Below are positions 30,526-39,396 of a stretch of DNA of 46,769 bases, in pieces. The first letter of the stretch is position 1. Each line of letters opens with the position of its first letter. The notes under the pieces were generated by a model. The model had not been told where the DNA came from. It made no database searches and saw only the letters and a list, made by a program, of their open reading frames with translations. Location of the stretch: positions 1 to 46,769 of the forward strand of contig NZ_QVLS01000018.1 in the NCBI RefSeq assembly GCF_003417535.1, in the 5' to 3' direction. The stretch comes from Hydrogenophaga borbori. Its GTDB lineage: Bacteria; Pseudomonadota; Gammaproteobacteria; Burkholderiales; Burkholderiaceae_C. Both the position numbers and the translations under genes were made by a program.

Positions 30526-31368
30526 ATGCGTTCCGCCAACCTGCTCGCCCTGGGCGCGATCGCGCTGTGGGCCTCGCTCGCCGCGCTCGGCGTGGCCCTC
30601 TCGCACGTGCCGCCCTTTCTGCTGACCGGCCTGGGCCTGCTCGTCGGCAGCCTGATCGCCTTGCCGCTGTCGCGCTTCGACCTGCGCCGCTGGCGCGTGC
30701 CACCGAGCACGCTGGCGCTGGGCATCTACGGCCTGTTCGGTTTTCACTTCCTGCTGTTCATCGCGCTGCGCCACGCGCCTCCGGTGCAGGCCAACCTCAT
30801 CAACTACCTCTGGCCATTGGGCATCGTGGTGATGGCGCCGCTGATCCTGCCGGGCGTGGGCCTGGGCGCGCGCCACCTGAGCGCCGCGCTGATCGGTTTC
30901 GCGGGCGCCGCCCTGGCCATCCTCGGCCGCGCCGAGGATGGCGCCGGCACCGCCTGGTCCTGGGGGTACCTGCCGGCGCTGGGTTCGGCGTTCATCTGGG
31001 CCACCTACTCGCTGCTCACCAAGCGCGTGGCGCCCTTCCCCACCGCCGCCATCGGAGGCTTCGCCGCGGCGTCGGGCGTGTTGTCGCTGCTGTGCCACGC
31101 GGCACTGGAGCCCTCGGTGGCGCTGTCGGCTCGGGATGGGGCGCTGATCGCGCTGCTGGGCCTGGGCCCATTGGGCGGCGCCTTCTTCCTGTGGGACGCG
31201 GCACTCAAGCGCGGCGACGCCCGTCAGATCGGCGTGCTGAGCTTTCTCACGCCGCTGCTGTCGACCTGCACTTTGCTGGCGGTGCGCGGCGAATGGCCCA
31301 GTGCCTCGGTGCTGGTGGCGGCCGCCATGATTGTGGGCGCGGCGGTATTGGCCACGCGCGCGCGCTGA
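30526..31368 (+). CDS. EamA/DMT-family transporter
   Basis: This 280-residue membrane protein has ten hydrophobic segments in two EamA repeats (about 1-130 and 145-275), as in the drug/metabolite transporter superfamily. The pattern APPVQANLINYLWPLGIVVMAPLIL in the first half and AFIWATYSLLTKRVAPFPTAAIGGF at the start of the second are typical. It probably exports a metabolite or amino acid; the substrate is unknown. It follows the AraC gene and converges with ptsI, with only 7 bp between the stop codons. Confidence 0.92.
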   Translation: MRSANLLALGAIALWASLAALGVALSHVPPFLLTGLGLLVGSLIALPLSRFDLRRWRVPPSTLALGIYGLFGFHFLLFIALRHAPPVQANLINYLWPLGIVVMAPLILPGVGLGARHLSAALIGFAGAALAILGRAEDGAGTAWSWGYLPALGSAFIWATYSLLTKRVAPFPTAAIGGFAAASGVLSLLCHAALEPSVALSARDGALIALLGLGPLGGAFFLWDAALKRGDARQIGVLSFLTPLLSTCTLLAVRGEWPSASVLVAAAMIVGAAVLATRAR

Positions 31369-31375
31369 GACCGCC

Positions 31376-33121
31376 TCAGTCGACCAGCAGCGCGGCCGGG
31401 TCGTCGGACTGCAGCACGGTCTGCGCCCAGGCGGCCAGCTTGCCCGTGTCGCTGCGCAGGATCTGCTGCTTGACCGCGAGGATGCGCGAGGGGTGCATGG
31501 AGAAGCTGCGCAGCCCCAGGCCCAGCAGCAGGCGCGTGAGCGTCACGTCGCCCGCCATCTCGCCACACACGCTCACGCCCTTGCCCTGGGCGCGCGCCTG
31601 CGCGATGGTGCTGGCCACCAGCTGCAGGACCGCCGGGTGCAGCGGGTCGTACAGGTGCGACACGGCCTCGTCGGCGCGGTCGATGGCCAGGGTGTACTGG
31701 ATCAGGTCGTTGGTGCCGATCGACAGGAAGTCGAAGTGGCGCAGGAACAGCGGGATGGTCAGCGCCGCCGCGGGCACCTCGATCATGGCGCCGAGCCGCA
31801 CCTCGCCGAAGGGCACGTCGGCCACGGTGAGCTGGTCGCGCGCGCGGTTCACCAGGGCCAGGGTCTGGCGGATCTCGCTCGCGTGCGCGAGCATGGGAAT
31901 GAGCAGGTTGACCGGTCCGTGCGCGGCCGCGCGCAGGATGGCACGCAGCTGCTCGAGGAACATGGCCGGGTCGGCCAGGCTCCAGCGGATGGCGCGCAGG
32001 CCCAGGGACGGGTTGAGGTGGTCATCGCCGCGCGCGGCGCTGCGGTCCAGCGGCTTGTCGGCGCCCACGTCCACGGTGCGGATGGTGACCGGCAGGCCCT
32101 GCATGCCCTCGACGGCGCGGCGGTAGGCGCGGTACTGCTCCTCCTCGTCGGGCAGGCGGCCGTTGCGGCCCATAAAGAGGAACTCGCTGCGGAACAGGCC
32201 CACGCCAGCGGCACCGGCCTTGAGCGCGCCCACCACGTCGTCGGGCTGCTCGATGTTGGCCAGCAGCTCGATCTTCTGGCCGTCGAGCGTGACGGCCGGC
32301 GTGTTCTTCAGCCGGGAGAGCTTCTCGCGCTCGACCTCGCCCTGGCGTTGCTTGTAGCCGTACTCGGCCAGCACGATGGGCGACGGATCGACCACCACCA
32401 CGCCGGCGTCGCCGTCGATCACCACCCAGTCGTCCTGGCGGATCAGGTGGCTGGCCGAGCGCGCACCGACCACGGCCGGGATGTCCAGGCTGCGCGCCAC
32501 GATGGCGGTGTGGCTGGTCTTGCCGCCGACGTCGGTGACGAAGCCGGCGAACACGCTCTGCTTGAACTGCAGCATGTCGGCCGGCGAGAGGTCGTGCGCA
32601 ATCAGCACCAGCGGCTCGTCCTCGCTCGCGCGCGCGGCCGCGACGGTGGGCGCGGCGATCGGCGTGGCCTGGCCGCGCATCACGCGCAGCATGCGGTCCA
32701 CCAGTTGCTCCAGGTCGGCCTTGCGCTCGCGCAGGTACGGGTCCTCCATCTCGTCGAACTGGCGCGAGATGACCTCCAGCTGCGTGGTCAGTGCCCATTC
32801 GGCGTTGTAGTGCCGGTCCTGCACCCAGTGCTTCACGCCGTCGGTGAGCTGTTCGTCCTGCAGCAGCATGAGGTGCACGTCGAGCAGCGCCGCGAGTTCG
32901 GGGTGGGCGTCGACCTGGCCCAGGCCGACCAGGCCCTGCTGCACGCGCAGGATCTCCTCGGCCACCGCCTTTCGGGCCTGGCGCAGGCGCTCGATCTCCC
33001 CCTCCACCTCGTGCGCCGCGATGAGGCGGTGCGCCACGTCCACGCGGCTGGCGGCGACGATCACTGCCCGCCCGATGGCCACGCCTCGGGACACCGCCAG
33101 GCCGTGAACGCTGAAGGTCAT
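31376..33121 (-). CDS. ptsI: PTS enzyme I (phosphoenolpyruvate-protein phosphotransferase)
   Basis: This 581-residue protein is of the standard EI length. It starts MTFSVHGLAVSRGVAIGRAVIV. The phosphorylated histidine is in GGKTSHTAIVARSLDIPAVVG, and the C-terminal PEP-binding barrel has GLFRSEFLFMGR and SIGTNDLIQYTLAIDRAD. It takes phosphate from PEP and passes it to HPr. Its start overlaps the HPr stop by 4 bp (ATGA). No membrane permease (EIIB/C) is in the window, so the phosphorelay is likely regulatory. Confidence 0.97.
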   Translation of the reverse strand: MTFSVHGLAVSRGVAIGRAVIVAASRVDVAHRLIAAHEVEGEIERLRQARKAVAEEILRVQQGLVGLGQVDAHPELAALLDVHLMLLQDEQLTDGVKHWVQDRHYNAEWALTTQLEVISRQFDEMEDPYLRERKADLEQLVDRMLRVMRGQATPIAAPTVAAARASEDEPLVLIAHDLSPADMLQFKQSVFAGFVTDVGGKTSHTAIVARSLDIPAVVGARSASHLIRQDDWVVIDGDAGVVVVDPSPIVLAEYGYKQRQGEVEREKLSRLKNTPAVTLDGQKIELLANIEQPDDVVGALKAGAAGVGLFRSEFLFMGRNGRLPDEEEQYRAYRRAVEGMQGLPVTIRTVDVGADKPLDRSAARGDDHLNPSLGLRAIRWSLADPAMFLEQLRAILRAAAHGPVNLLIPMLAHASEIRQTLALVNRARDQLTVADVPFGEVRLGAMIEVPAAALTIPLFLRHFDFLSIGTNDLIQYTLAIDRADEAVSHLYDPLHPAVLQLVASTIAQARAQGKGVSVCGEMAGDVTLTRLLLGLGLRSFSMHPSRILAVKQQILRSDTGKLAAWAQTVLQSDDPAALLVD

Positions 33122-33387
33122 TCCCCTTCGCCGAACTTGTCGTTGATGAGGGCCAGCAGCGCGTCCATCGCGGCGCGCTCGTCGCTGCCATCGGTCTCGA
33201 TGTCCACCGTGCTGCCCAATCCCGCGGCCAGCATCATCACGCCCATGATGCTCTTGGCGTTGACGCGGCGTTCACCGCGCGACATCCAGACGTCGCTGAT
33301 GAAGGTGCCCGCCAGCTTGGTGAGCTTGGCCGAGGCGCGGGCGTGCAGGCCCAGCTTATTGCTGATGGTCGCGGTGGTCTTGATCAT
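33118..33387 (-). CDS. ptsH: HPr phosphocarrier
   Basis: This 89-residue protein has the phosphorylated His15 in NKLGLHARASAKL and the serine-46 segment RVNAKSIMGVMML, which could serve HPr kinase. The ATG at 33387 overlaps the end of the EIIA gene by 32 bp and shares 4 bp with ptsI. It passes phosphate between EI and EIIA. Confidence 0.96.
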   Translation of the reverse strand: MIKTTATISNKLGLHARASAKLTKLAGTFISDVWMSRGERRVNAKSIMGVMMLAAGLGSTVDIETDGSDERAAMDALLALINDKFGEGE

Positions 33388-33802
33388 GCGAGGATCGTCG
33401 GGCCTGGTTTTGCGGAGCGGTCACGGCCACCTGCATCACGCCCTGCGTGGCGCCGATGATGGCGCGCGAGATCAGCGCGTCGAGCGACTCGTGGCGGTAG
33501 CTCACGGTGCGCAGCAGCATGGGCAGGTTCACGCCGCAGACGAGCTTGCTGCGCACGCCGTCGATGAGGCGCTGGGCCACGTTGCAGGGCGTGGCGCCGA
33601 ACATGTCGGTGACCACCAGGGTCTGCGGACGGGCCATCTGGGCCAGCAACGCGCGCGCCTGGGCCAGGGTTTCTTCGGGCGGCACGTTGGGCTGCACGTC
33701 CAGCGCCACCACCGCGTCCTGCGCGTCGGGAAAGACGTGCAGCACGCACTGCCGCAGGGCCGAGGCCAACGGGGCGTGCGCGATCAGCAGGATGCCGTTC
33801 AT
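33356..33802 (-). CDS. PTS EIIA, mannose (ManX) type
   Basis: The ATG at 33802 gives 148 residues. The domain begins MNGILLIAHAPLASALRQCV with the phosphorylated histidine at position 9. It has the LVVTDMFGATPCNVAQRLI and GVNLPMLLRTVSYR blocks of mannose-type EIIA. The last 15 or so residues (QARRSSHDQDHRDHQQ) are hydrophilic and lie in the overlap with ptsH. It is encoded without EIIB or EIIC, as in other betaproteobacteria, where it likely acts as a regulator. The upstream MFS gene overlaps its start by 4 bp. Confidence 0.94.
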   Translation of the reverse strand: MNGILLIAHAPLASALRQCVLHVFPDAQDAVVALDVQPNVPPEETLAQARALLAQMARPQTLVVTDMFGATPCNVAQRLIDGVRSKLVCGVNLPMLLRTVSYRHESLDALISRAIIGATQGVMQVAVTAPQNQARRSSHDQDHRDHQQ

Positions 33803-35070
33803 GCGCGCAGTGTAGCGGCGCGGTCCCGCTCGATGCGGCGCCAGCCGCGCCAGAACAGGCCGTAGGCCGTCACGCAACACAGCGCGAACAGGGCCACCGC
33901 GCCGCGGTAGCGGTCGGGCTCGCTCCAGCCGAAAACGTCCAGCGCGTCGATCGCCAGGCCGATGCCCCACTGCAGCACGAACACGCCGGCGAAGATGACC
34001 AGGTTGTAGGCCGACAGCGCGCGGCCTGCGGCCTGCGGCGGCAGGGCCAGGGCCACGGCCGGCTGCGACAGCGCCACGAAGGTGGAGCTGACGCAGAACA
34101 GCGCCCAGAGCAGCCAGCCCGCGCGCGGGCCCAGCCAGGCGATGGCCACGATCACCACCAGGCTGATGGGCAGACCCCAGCCGATCAGCGACTCGGGCCG
34201 GATGCCGCGGCGCGCCAGGTGCGGGTTGACCACGCCCCAGGTCCAGAAGGACGCGAGCATGCTCAGGTTGATGGCGAACAGGCCCATGGCGGCCTCGTCC
34301 GGCGTGTAGCCGGCGACCTTGACCATCCAGGGCCCGGCCCACAGCGCCTGCACGGCCACCATGCCGCCATAGTTCATGAAGCCCACGGGCACCATGGTGC
34401 GGAAGTAGTGGTCGCGCCAGATGAGTCCGTAGCCGCCATCGGGCGAACCGGCGGCCGGCGCGGGTGCGTTCGCGTGCCGCGTCCACGCCGGCACCGACCA
34501 GGCCAGCGCCGCCATGGACAGCACGAACAGCAGGGCCAGCGCCCAGAACAGGCCGCGCCAGCCGATCACGGGCAGCAGCCATTGCACCGGCAGCGTGGAG
34601 GCCACCATGCCCATGGAGCCGGTCATCAGCATCCAGGAATTGGTGCGCAACTGCACGGCGGGGCTGAACCAGCGGCGAAAGCCCGTGAGTGGCGCCATGA
34701 GGCAGGCGCTCAGCCCCATGCCGGTGAGCACGCGCGCGGCCAGCAGGCTGTAGAAACTGTCCGCCAGCGCGAAGGCCACGCTGCCCGCCACGGCCATGGC
34801 CAGGAAGGCCAGCACCACGCGCTTGGGGCCGTGGTGGTCGAGCCAGCGGCCCATGGGCAGCTGCGTGAGCGCGAAACCGAAGAAATAGCCGCCCGCGAGC
34901 AGGCCGAGGTGGCCCGGCGTGAGCGAGAGTTCCGCGCTCAGCGTGGGCGAGAGCGTGGCCGTGATCGCGCGCACCAGGGCCGACAGGAAATACGTGCCGG
35001 CGAAGACGAGGAACACCGTCACCGCCACGCGCGGGGCGAGCAGTTCGTCGTGGGCGCTGGAAACGCTCAT
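33799..35070 (-). CDS. MFS transporter
   Basis: The ATG at 35070 gives 423 residues; its 4-bp overlap with the lipoprotein gene supports it. There are 12 hydrophobic segments, with the family motif GYFFGFALTQLPMGRWLDHHGPKRVVLAFL between helices 2 and 3 and a second half beginning about residue 210. The substrate is unknown. Its stop overlaps the EIIA start by 4 bp (ATGA), so it shares an operon with the PTS genes. Confidence 0.92.
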   Translation of the reverse strand: MSVSSAHDELLAPRVAVTVFLVFAGTYFLSALVRAITATLSPTLSAELSLTPGHLGLLAGGYFFGFALTQLPMGRWLDHHGPKRVVLAFLAMAVAGSVAFALADSFYSLLAARVLTGMGLSACLMAPLTGFRRWFSPAVQLRTNSWMLMTGSMGMVASTLPVQWLLPVIGWRGLFWALALLFVLSMAALAWSVPAWTRHANAPAPAAGSPDGGYGLIWRDHYFRTMVPVGFMNYGGMVAVQALWAGPWMVKVAGYTPDEAAMGLFAINLSMLASFWTWGVVNPHLARRGIRPESLIGWGLPISLVVIVAIAWLGPRAGWLLWALFCVSSTFVALSQPAVALALPPQAAGRALSAYNLVIFAGVFVLQWGIGLAIDALDVFGWSEPDRYRGAVALFALCCVTAYGLFWRGWRRIERDRAATLRA

Positions 35071-35600
35071 GGCAGTCGGACTCCCTCGAAGAAGGTGGCG
35101 GCGAGCTCGGGCTCGATGGCGCGGCCGTAGATGGCCGCGTGCAGCAGCTGGCCGCCCCGCATGGCGTGCAGGGCGCGCACCTGGACGGGCTCGCCGCCGG
35201 GGTTGCGCCCGCTGGCCTGCAGGCCGAGCGCGCGGTCGCTGCCCGGCACGCCGGCCGGCCAGGACGCGGCGGGGTCGTCGGCCAGGGCCGGGTCGGCCTG
35301 CACCGCCAGCAGCGTGGCGCGGCGCCAGGCCTCGAGCGCCAGCGCCGCGCGCGCGGCGTCGCCCGCGTCGACCCAGGCCACGGCGAAGGTCAGCCCGCCG
35401 GTGTCGCAGCTGAGCATGTGCAGCGTGGCGTTCAGGCCGCCCAGCGGCACCTCGCGCTCGGCGCGCTCGGGCTTGCAGGGCATCAGGGCCTCCACGGGCG
35501 CGCCGTCGGCGCGCACGGTGCGCCAGTTGAAGGTGGGGGTGCAGGCGGCGATGAGCAGCAGCCCGGCCAGGGCGCCGGCGAGTCGTCGGGAACGGGTCAT
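35067..35600 (-). CDS. Putative lipoprotein of unknown function
   Basis: The ATG at 35600 gives 177 residues. The start MTRSRRLAGALAGLLLIAAC is a lipoprotein signal with Cys20 as lipid site. The rest is beta-rich with no known domain: TFNWRTVRADGAPVEALMPCKPERAEREVPLG, then a helical WRRATLLAVQADPALA part. Two further cysteines (in MPCKP and LSCDTGG) could form a disulfide. It is probably in the inner or outer membrane facing the periplasm. It is the first gene of the operon that runs on to the MFS and PTS genes. Confidence 0.8.
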   Translation of the reverse strand: MTRSRRLAGALAGLLLIAACTPTFNWRTVRADGAPVEALMPCKPERAEREVPLGGLNATLHMLSCDTGGLTFAVAWVDAGDAARAALALEAWRRATLLAVQADPALADDPAASWPAGVPGSDRALGLQASGRNPGGEPVQVRALHAMRGGQLLHAAIYGRAIEPELAATFFEGVRLP

Positions 35601-35670
35601 GGAACTGGACGGGGGCCGGGGTCCGCGGGGCGCGGCACCGGGGCGCGAGGGTCTCGCGCACAATGCACGG

Positions 35671-36936
35671 ATGAATGCTCTGGATGGTATCCGCATCCTC
35701 GATTGCTCGCGGGTCCTCGCCGGCCCGTGGTGCACCCAGACCCTGGCCGACCTGGGCGCCGACGTGGTGAAGGTGGAGCGCCCGCGCGGCCCCGACCACC
35801 CCGGCGGCGACGACACGCGCGGCTGGGGCCCGCCCTTCCTGCGCGGACGCGACGGCCAAGACACGGCCGAGGCGGCCTACTACCTGGGCGCCAACCGCAA
35901 CAAGCGCTCCATCACCTGCGACCTCTCCGTGCCCGCCGGGCAGGCGCTGATCCGCGAACTGGCCGCCCGGGCCGACGTGTTCGTGGAGAACTACAAGGTG
36001 GGCGACATGGCGCGCTACGGGCTGGACTTCGCCGAGCTGCGCGCGCTCAATCCGCGCCTGGTCTATTGCTCCATCACCGGCTTCGGCCAGACCGGCCCGT
36101 ACAAGGACCGCGCGGGCTACGACTACGCGGTGCAGGGCATGGGCGGCCTCATGAGCATCACCGGCGAGCGCGACGACCTGCCCGGCGGCGGCCCGCAGAA
36201 GGTGGGCGTGGCCGTGGCCGACCTGTTCACCGGGCTGTACGCGACCGTCGCCATCCAGGCCGCGCTGCGCCACGCCGAGCGCACCGGCGAAGGCCAGCAC
36301 ATCGACATGGCCCTGCTCGACACGCAGGTGGCCATGCTGGCCAACCTGGGCGCCAACTACCTGGTGCGCGGCCGCGCCGATGGAAAAGTGCCGGGCCGCG
36401 CGGGCAACGCGCACGCCAACATCGTGCCCTACCAGGTGTTCGAGGTCGCGCCCGACGGCAGCGGCCAGGCGCAGCACATCATCCTGGCCGTGGGCAACGA
36501 CGGCCAGTTCGCCAAGTTCTGCGACGTCGCCGGCCGGCCCGAACTGGCCCACGACGAGCGCTTCGCGCGCAACCAGAACCGCGTGCGCCACCGCGCCGTG
36601 CTGGTGCCGCTGCTGGAGGCCGTGATGAAGACGCGCGGCAAGGCCGACTGGCTGGCCGCCCTGGAAGCCGCCAAGGTGCCCTGCGGCCCCATCAACGACC
36701 TGGCCGAAGTGTTCAGCGACCCGCAGGTGCGCGAGCGCGGCATGGTCCACACCTGGGAACACCCGCTGGCCGGCGCCATGGACCTGGTCGCCAGCCCCAT
36801 CAAGATGAGTGCGACGCCCGTGTGCAATCACCGCCCGCCGCCGCTGCTGGGCCAACACACCGAGGAGGTGCTCGCCGAGTGGCTGGGCGCCGACGCCGCG
36901 CGCCTCGCGCAACTCCGCGGCAGCGGAGCGATCTGA
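35671..36936 (+). CDS. CaiB/BaiF-type CoA transferase
   Basis: The ATG at 35671 gives 421 residues. Typical class III CoA-transferase motifs are present: MNALDGIRILDCSRVLAGPWCTQTLADLGADVVKVERP, AYYLGANRNKRSITCDL, and the catalytic aspartate in VGVAVADLFTGLYATVAIQ. It would move CoA between carboxylic acids (possibly succinyl-CoA to a short acid); the substrate is unknown. It is divergent from the lipoprotein/MFS/PTS operon across about 70 bp and is followed by a thioredoxin-fold gene 6 bp on. Confidence 0.94.
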   Translation: MNALDGIRILDCSRVLAGPWCTQTLADLGADVVKVERPRGPDHPGGDDTRGWGPPFLRGRDGQDTAEAAYYLGANRNKRSITCDLSVPAGQALIRELAARADVFVENYKVGDMARYGLDFAELRALNPRLVYCSITGFGQTGPYKDRAGYDYAVQGMGGLMSITGERDDLPGGGPQKVGVAVADLFTGLYATVAIQAALRHAERTGEGQHIDMALLDTQVAMLANLGANYLVRGRADGKVPGRAGNAHANIVPYQVFEVAPDGSGQAQHIILAVGNDGQFAKFCDVAGRPELAHDERFARNQNRVRHRAVLVPLLEAVMKTRGKADWLAALEAAKVPCGPINDLAEVFSDPQVRERGMVHTWEHPLAGAMDLVASPIKMSATPVCNHRPPPLLGQHTEEVLAEWLGADAARLAQLRGSGAI

Positions 36937-36942
36937 ACCGCC

Positions 36943-37347
36943 ATGGCCTACCAACCCCTGCCCACCCCCCCATCGCTGCGCGCCGCGGCCGACGCCACGG
37001 CCGCGCGCGGCGAACCCCTGGTCGTGATGATCACGCTGCGCGGCTGCGTCTATTGCGAGCTGGTGCGCAACAGCTACCTGCACCCGCTCATGCGCGAGGG
37101 CCGACTGATCGCCGTGCAGCTCGACCTGCAGGACAAGGCCACCGCCATACAGGACTTCGGCGGCCGCACCACCACGCCCGCCGCCCTGGCCGAGGAATGG
37201 CGGGTGCGCCTGACACCCACGGTCCTCTTCTTCGGCCCCGAGGGCCGCGAACTGGCCGAGCGGCTGGAGGGCGTGACCTCCACCGACTTCTACGGCAGCT
37301 ACCTGGACGACCGACTGGAGTCTGCGCGTCGCCGCCTGAAGAAGTAG
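36943..37347 (+). CDS. Thioredoxin-fold protein (SoxW-like, cytosolic)
   Basis: This 134-residue protein has a CxxC pair in LRGCVYCELVRNSYLHPLM and the cis-proline segment RLTPTVLFFGPEGRELAERL. It resembles thioredoxin-like proteins with a longer insertion between the CxxC helix and the cis-Pro strand. There is no signal peptide, so it is likely cytoplasmic. It follows the CoA transferase by 6 bp. The partner is unknown. Confidence 0.85.
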   Translation: MAYQPLPTPPSLRAAADATAARGEPLVVMITLRGCVYCELVRNSYLHPLMREGRLIAVQLDLQDKATAIQDFGGRTTTPAALAEEWRVRLTPTVLFFGPEGRELAERLEGVTSTDFYGSYLDDRLESARRRLKK

Positions 37348-37447
37348 CAGCCACTCACTTACAGAAACACAGAAGAACCGGCTCTGCCGGGCGGCGGTTG
37401 CCCCCGCGCCGAGGACCTGGTGTGTCGCGCAAAGCGCGGCAGCGGTG

Positions 37448-38152
37448 TTACTTGATCGCGCCGAACACCTTCTTGAGGATGTCGCTGCCCGTGCCCACCG
37501 GGTCCTGGCGGATCTTGCGCTCCTCCTCGCCGATGATGGTGTAGAGGCCGTCGAGCGACTTGCCGGTGACGTAGCGCTCGATGTTGGCGTCCTCCTTTTT
37601 CACCAGCCCGAAGCCGGAGGCCTTCTCGGCCACGCGGTTGTAGCTGCGGGCCAGGCCCACCTTCTCGGTGGTTTTCGTGACCACCGGCAGGAATTTTTCG
37701 CCCAGCGGAGCGCGGGTCTTGTCGGCGAAGAAACGGGTGACGGAGTCGTCGCCGCCCGTCAGGATGTTCTTGGCGTCGGTCACGCTCATGGACTTCACCG
37801 CGCCGACCAGCAGGTCCTTGCCCAGGGGCACCGCCTGCTCGGCGGCACGGTTCATGCCGGTGATGAGCTCGTCCACCCGCTTGCCCTGGCCGGCGAAGCT
37901 GAGCAGCTTGGCCGCATCTTCCAGATAGCCGGGCAGGGGAATCCGAACTTTCGGGTTGCCGAGGAATCCATCCGTCTTGCCCAGCAAGGCCACGGCGGCC
38001 AGCGCGCCTTTCTCGAGCGCGGTGCGGATGCCGGCGGCGGCGTCCTTGTCCGTCAGGTCCGACAGGGACAATGCCCAGGCCTGGCGCTGGGCGGCGACAA
38101 TCAGCAATCCCAAGCTGCCCAGGGACAGGTGATGAAACTGGCGGCGCTGCAT
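37448..38152 (-). CDS. DUF4197 protein
   Basis: This 234-residue protein has a signal peptide (about 1-28, ending RQAWALSLSDL) and the DUF4197 form: LTDKDAAAGIRTALEKGALAAVALLGKTDGFLGNPKVRIPLP, and at the end KSLDGLYTIIGEEERKIRQDPVGTGSDILKKVFG. Such periplasmic helical proteins are widespread in proteobacteria with no known function. It is monocistronic and divergent from the TlpA-like gene (40 bp apart). Confidence 0.9.
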   Translation of the reverse strand: MQRRQFHHLSLGSLGLLIVAAQRQAWALSLSDLTDKDAAAGIRTALEKGALAAVALLGKTDGFLGNPKVRIPLPGYLEDAAKLLSFAGQGKRVDELITGMNRAAEQAVPLGKDLLVGAVKSMSVTDAKNILTGGDDSVTRFFADKTRAPLGEKFLPVVTKTTEKVGLARSYNRVAEKASGFGLVKKEDANIERYVTGKSLDGLYTIIGEEERKIRQDPVGTGSDILKKVFGAIK

Positions 38153-38192
38153 GTGGGTGCTCCCTCACGTTGATCCGAGGCGGGCACTGTAG

Positions 38193-38735
38193 ATGGTGAA
38201 GCAGGAAATGACAAACCCGATGACCAAGAGGCCCGAACCGAACCGCCGCCAGGTGCTGGGCGCGGGCCTGGCGCTGGGCGCCGCCGGCGTGCTGGGCCTG
38301 AGCGGCTGCGCGAGCCGCGAGGCCGCGCCGGATTCCACCTTCGTGCTGCTCGACGGCAGCCAGGCCCGCACGGCCGACCTGCAAGGCAAGGTCACCCTGG
38401 TGAACTTCTGGGCCACCACCTGCGTGACCTGTGTGAAGGAAATGCCCGCGCTCGTGGCCACCCACCAGAAATACGCGCCGCGCGGCTACGAGACCATGGC
38501 CGTGGCCATGAGCTACGACCCGCCGGCCTGGGTGGTGAACTTCGTGCAGTCGCGCCAGCTGCCCTTCAAGGTGGCGCTGGACAACACCGGCGAAATCGCC
38601 AAGGCCTGGGGCGACGTGAAGCTCACGCCCACCACCTACCTGCTCGACAAACAGGGCCGCATCGTCAAGCGCTACGTGGGCGAACCCGAGATGGACGCGC
38701 TGCACAAGCTCATCGAGGAACTGCTGGCGGCCTGA
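38193..38735 (+). CDS. TlpA/ResA-type periplasmic thioredoxin
   Basis: This 180-residue protein has a lipoprotein-like or Tat-like N-terminus (PNRRQVLGAGLALGAAGVLGLSGCA) with twin arginine and a lipid-site cysteine. The thioredoxin fold follows: GKVTLVNFWATTCVTCVKEMPALVATH (CVTC), cis-Pro in LTPTTYLLD. It probably reduces disulfides in the periplasm, for example in cytochrome c maturation. ATGs at 38193, 38208 and 38220 are all possible; AGGAA precedes the later ones. A bidirectional-looking terminator follows. Confidence 0.88.
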   Translation: MVKQEMTNPMTKRPEPNRRQVLGAGLALGAAGVLGLSGCASREAAPDSTFVLLDGSQARTADLQGKVTLVNFWATTCVTCVKEMPALVATHQKYAPRGYETMAVAMSYDPPAWVVNFVQSRQLPFKVALDNTGEIAKAWGDVKLTPTTYLLDKQGRIVKRYVGEPEMDALHKLIEELLAA

Positions 38736-38760
38736 GCGCGGCGCGCGGGTCCCCAAGAAA

Positions 38761-38787
38761 AAAGGCCGGGATCAACCGGCCTTTTTG
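38761..38787. terminator. Bidirectional terminator between TlpA-like and cytochrome c' genes
   Basis: AAGGCCGG (38762-38769) pairs with CCGGCCTT (38776-38783) around GATCAA, flanked by A on the left and T on the right, so it works for both convergent genes. Confidence 0.85.
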
Positions 38788-38807
38788 CTGGGCGCGGGGC
38801 GCCGCGC

Positions 38808-39260
38808 TCAGTTCTTGCGGAAGTCGTCGTGGCAGGCCTTGCAGCTCGCGCCGGCCGCGCCGAAGGCGGCCTTGATCTGGTCCAGGTTGCCGGTCTTGGC
38901 GGCCGCGTTCAACTTGGCGACCTCACCCATCATCTTCTCGCCCGCCGCCTTGAATTTGGCCTGCTCGGTCCAGACGGCGGGCTGGGCCCGCGTGTCGCCC
39001 TTGTCGGTGCCAGGGCCGAAGGCCTCCCAGGGCAGCTTGCTCATGGTCTCCGCGATGGCCGCGCTCTCGGCCGCCACCTTGGCGTCGAAAGGCACACGGC
39101 CGTTGGCCATGGCGCCGACCCGGCCGAAGTGCGCGGCCAGCACCGTGAATGAGGCCTTGCGGTATTTGACGGCGTCCTCGGGTTTCTGGAACTGGGCCAT
39201 GGCCGGAGCGGCCAGGGCGCTGGCGGCCAGCGCCAGGACGAGCGGAGCGACTGTCTTCAT
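38808..39260 (-). CDS. Cytochrome c' (c556-like)
   Basis: This 150-residue protein has a Sec signal peptide (ending APAMAQFQ) and a four-helix-bundle cytochrome c' domain. The heme motif CKACH lies near the C-terminus (GASCKACHDDFRKN), as usual. The N-terminal PEDAVKYRKASFTVLAAHFGRVGAM is typical. It is periplasmic, with gas-binding or electron-transfer function. It is divergent from a cytochrome b561-type gene (137 bp away), a common pair. Confidence 0.93.
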   Translation of the reverse strand: MKTVAPLVLALAASALAAPAMAQFQKPEDAVKYRKASFTVLAAHFGRVGAMANGRVPFDAKVAAESAAIAETMSKLPWEAFGPGTDKGDTRAQPAVWTEQAKFKAAGEKMMGEVAKLNAAAKTGNLDQIKAAFGAAGASCKACHDDFRKN

Positions 39261-39396
39261 TGAATCTCCTGTGGGGATGTTGAACGCCGGCTCTGCAGGC
39301 CGGCGCTCGCTGAGGTTGCCACGACGGGTAAAGTTCCGTTGAACCGATGCGGCATTTCCCGATCCACCGCTCGGTCGTCACCCACGCTTCGCCAAC

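Noticed and set aside
31331..33865. 844-codon plus-strand frame opposite ptsI/ptsH
   Set aside because: Antisense shadow of the PTS genes; no domain, His/Arg/Gly-rich.
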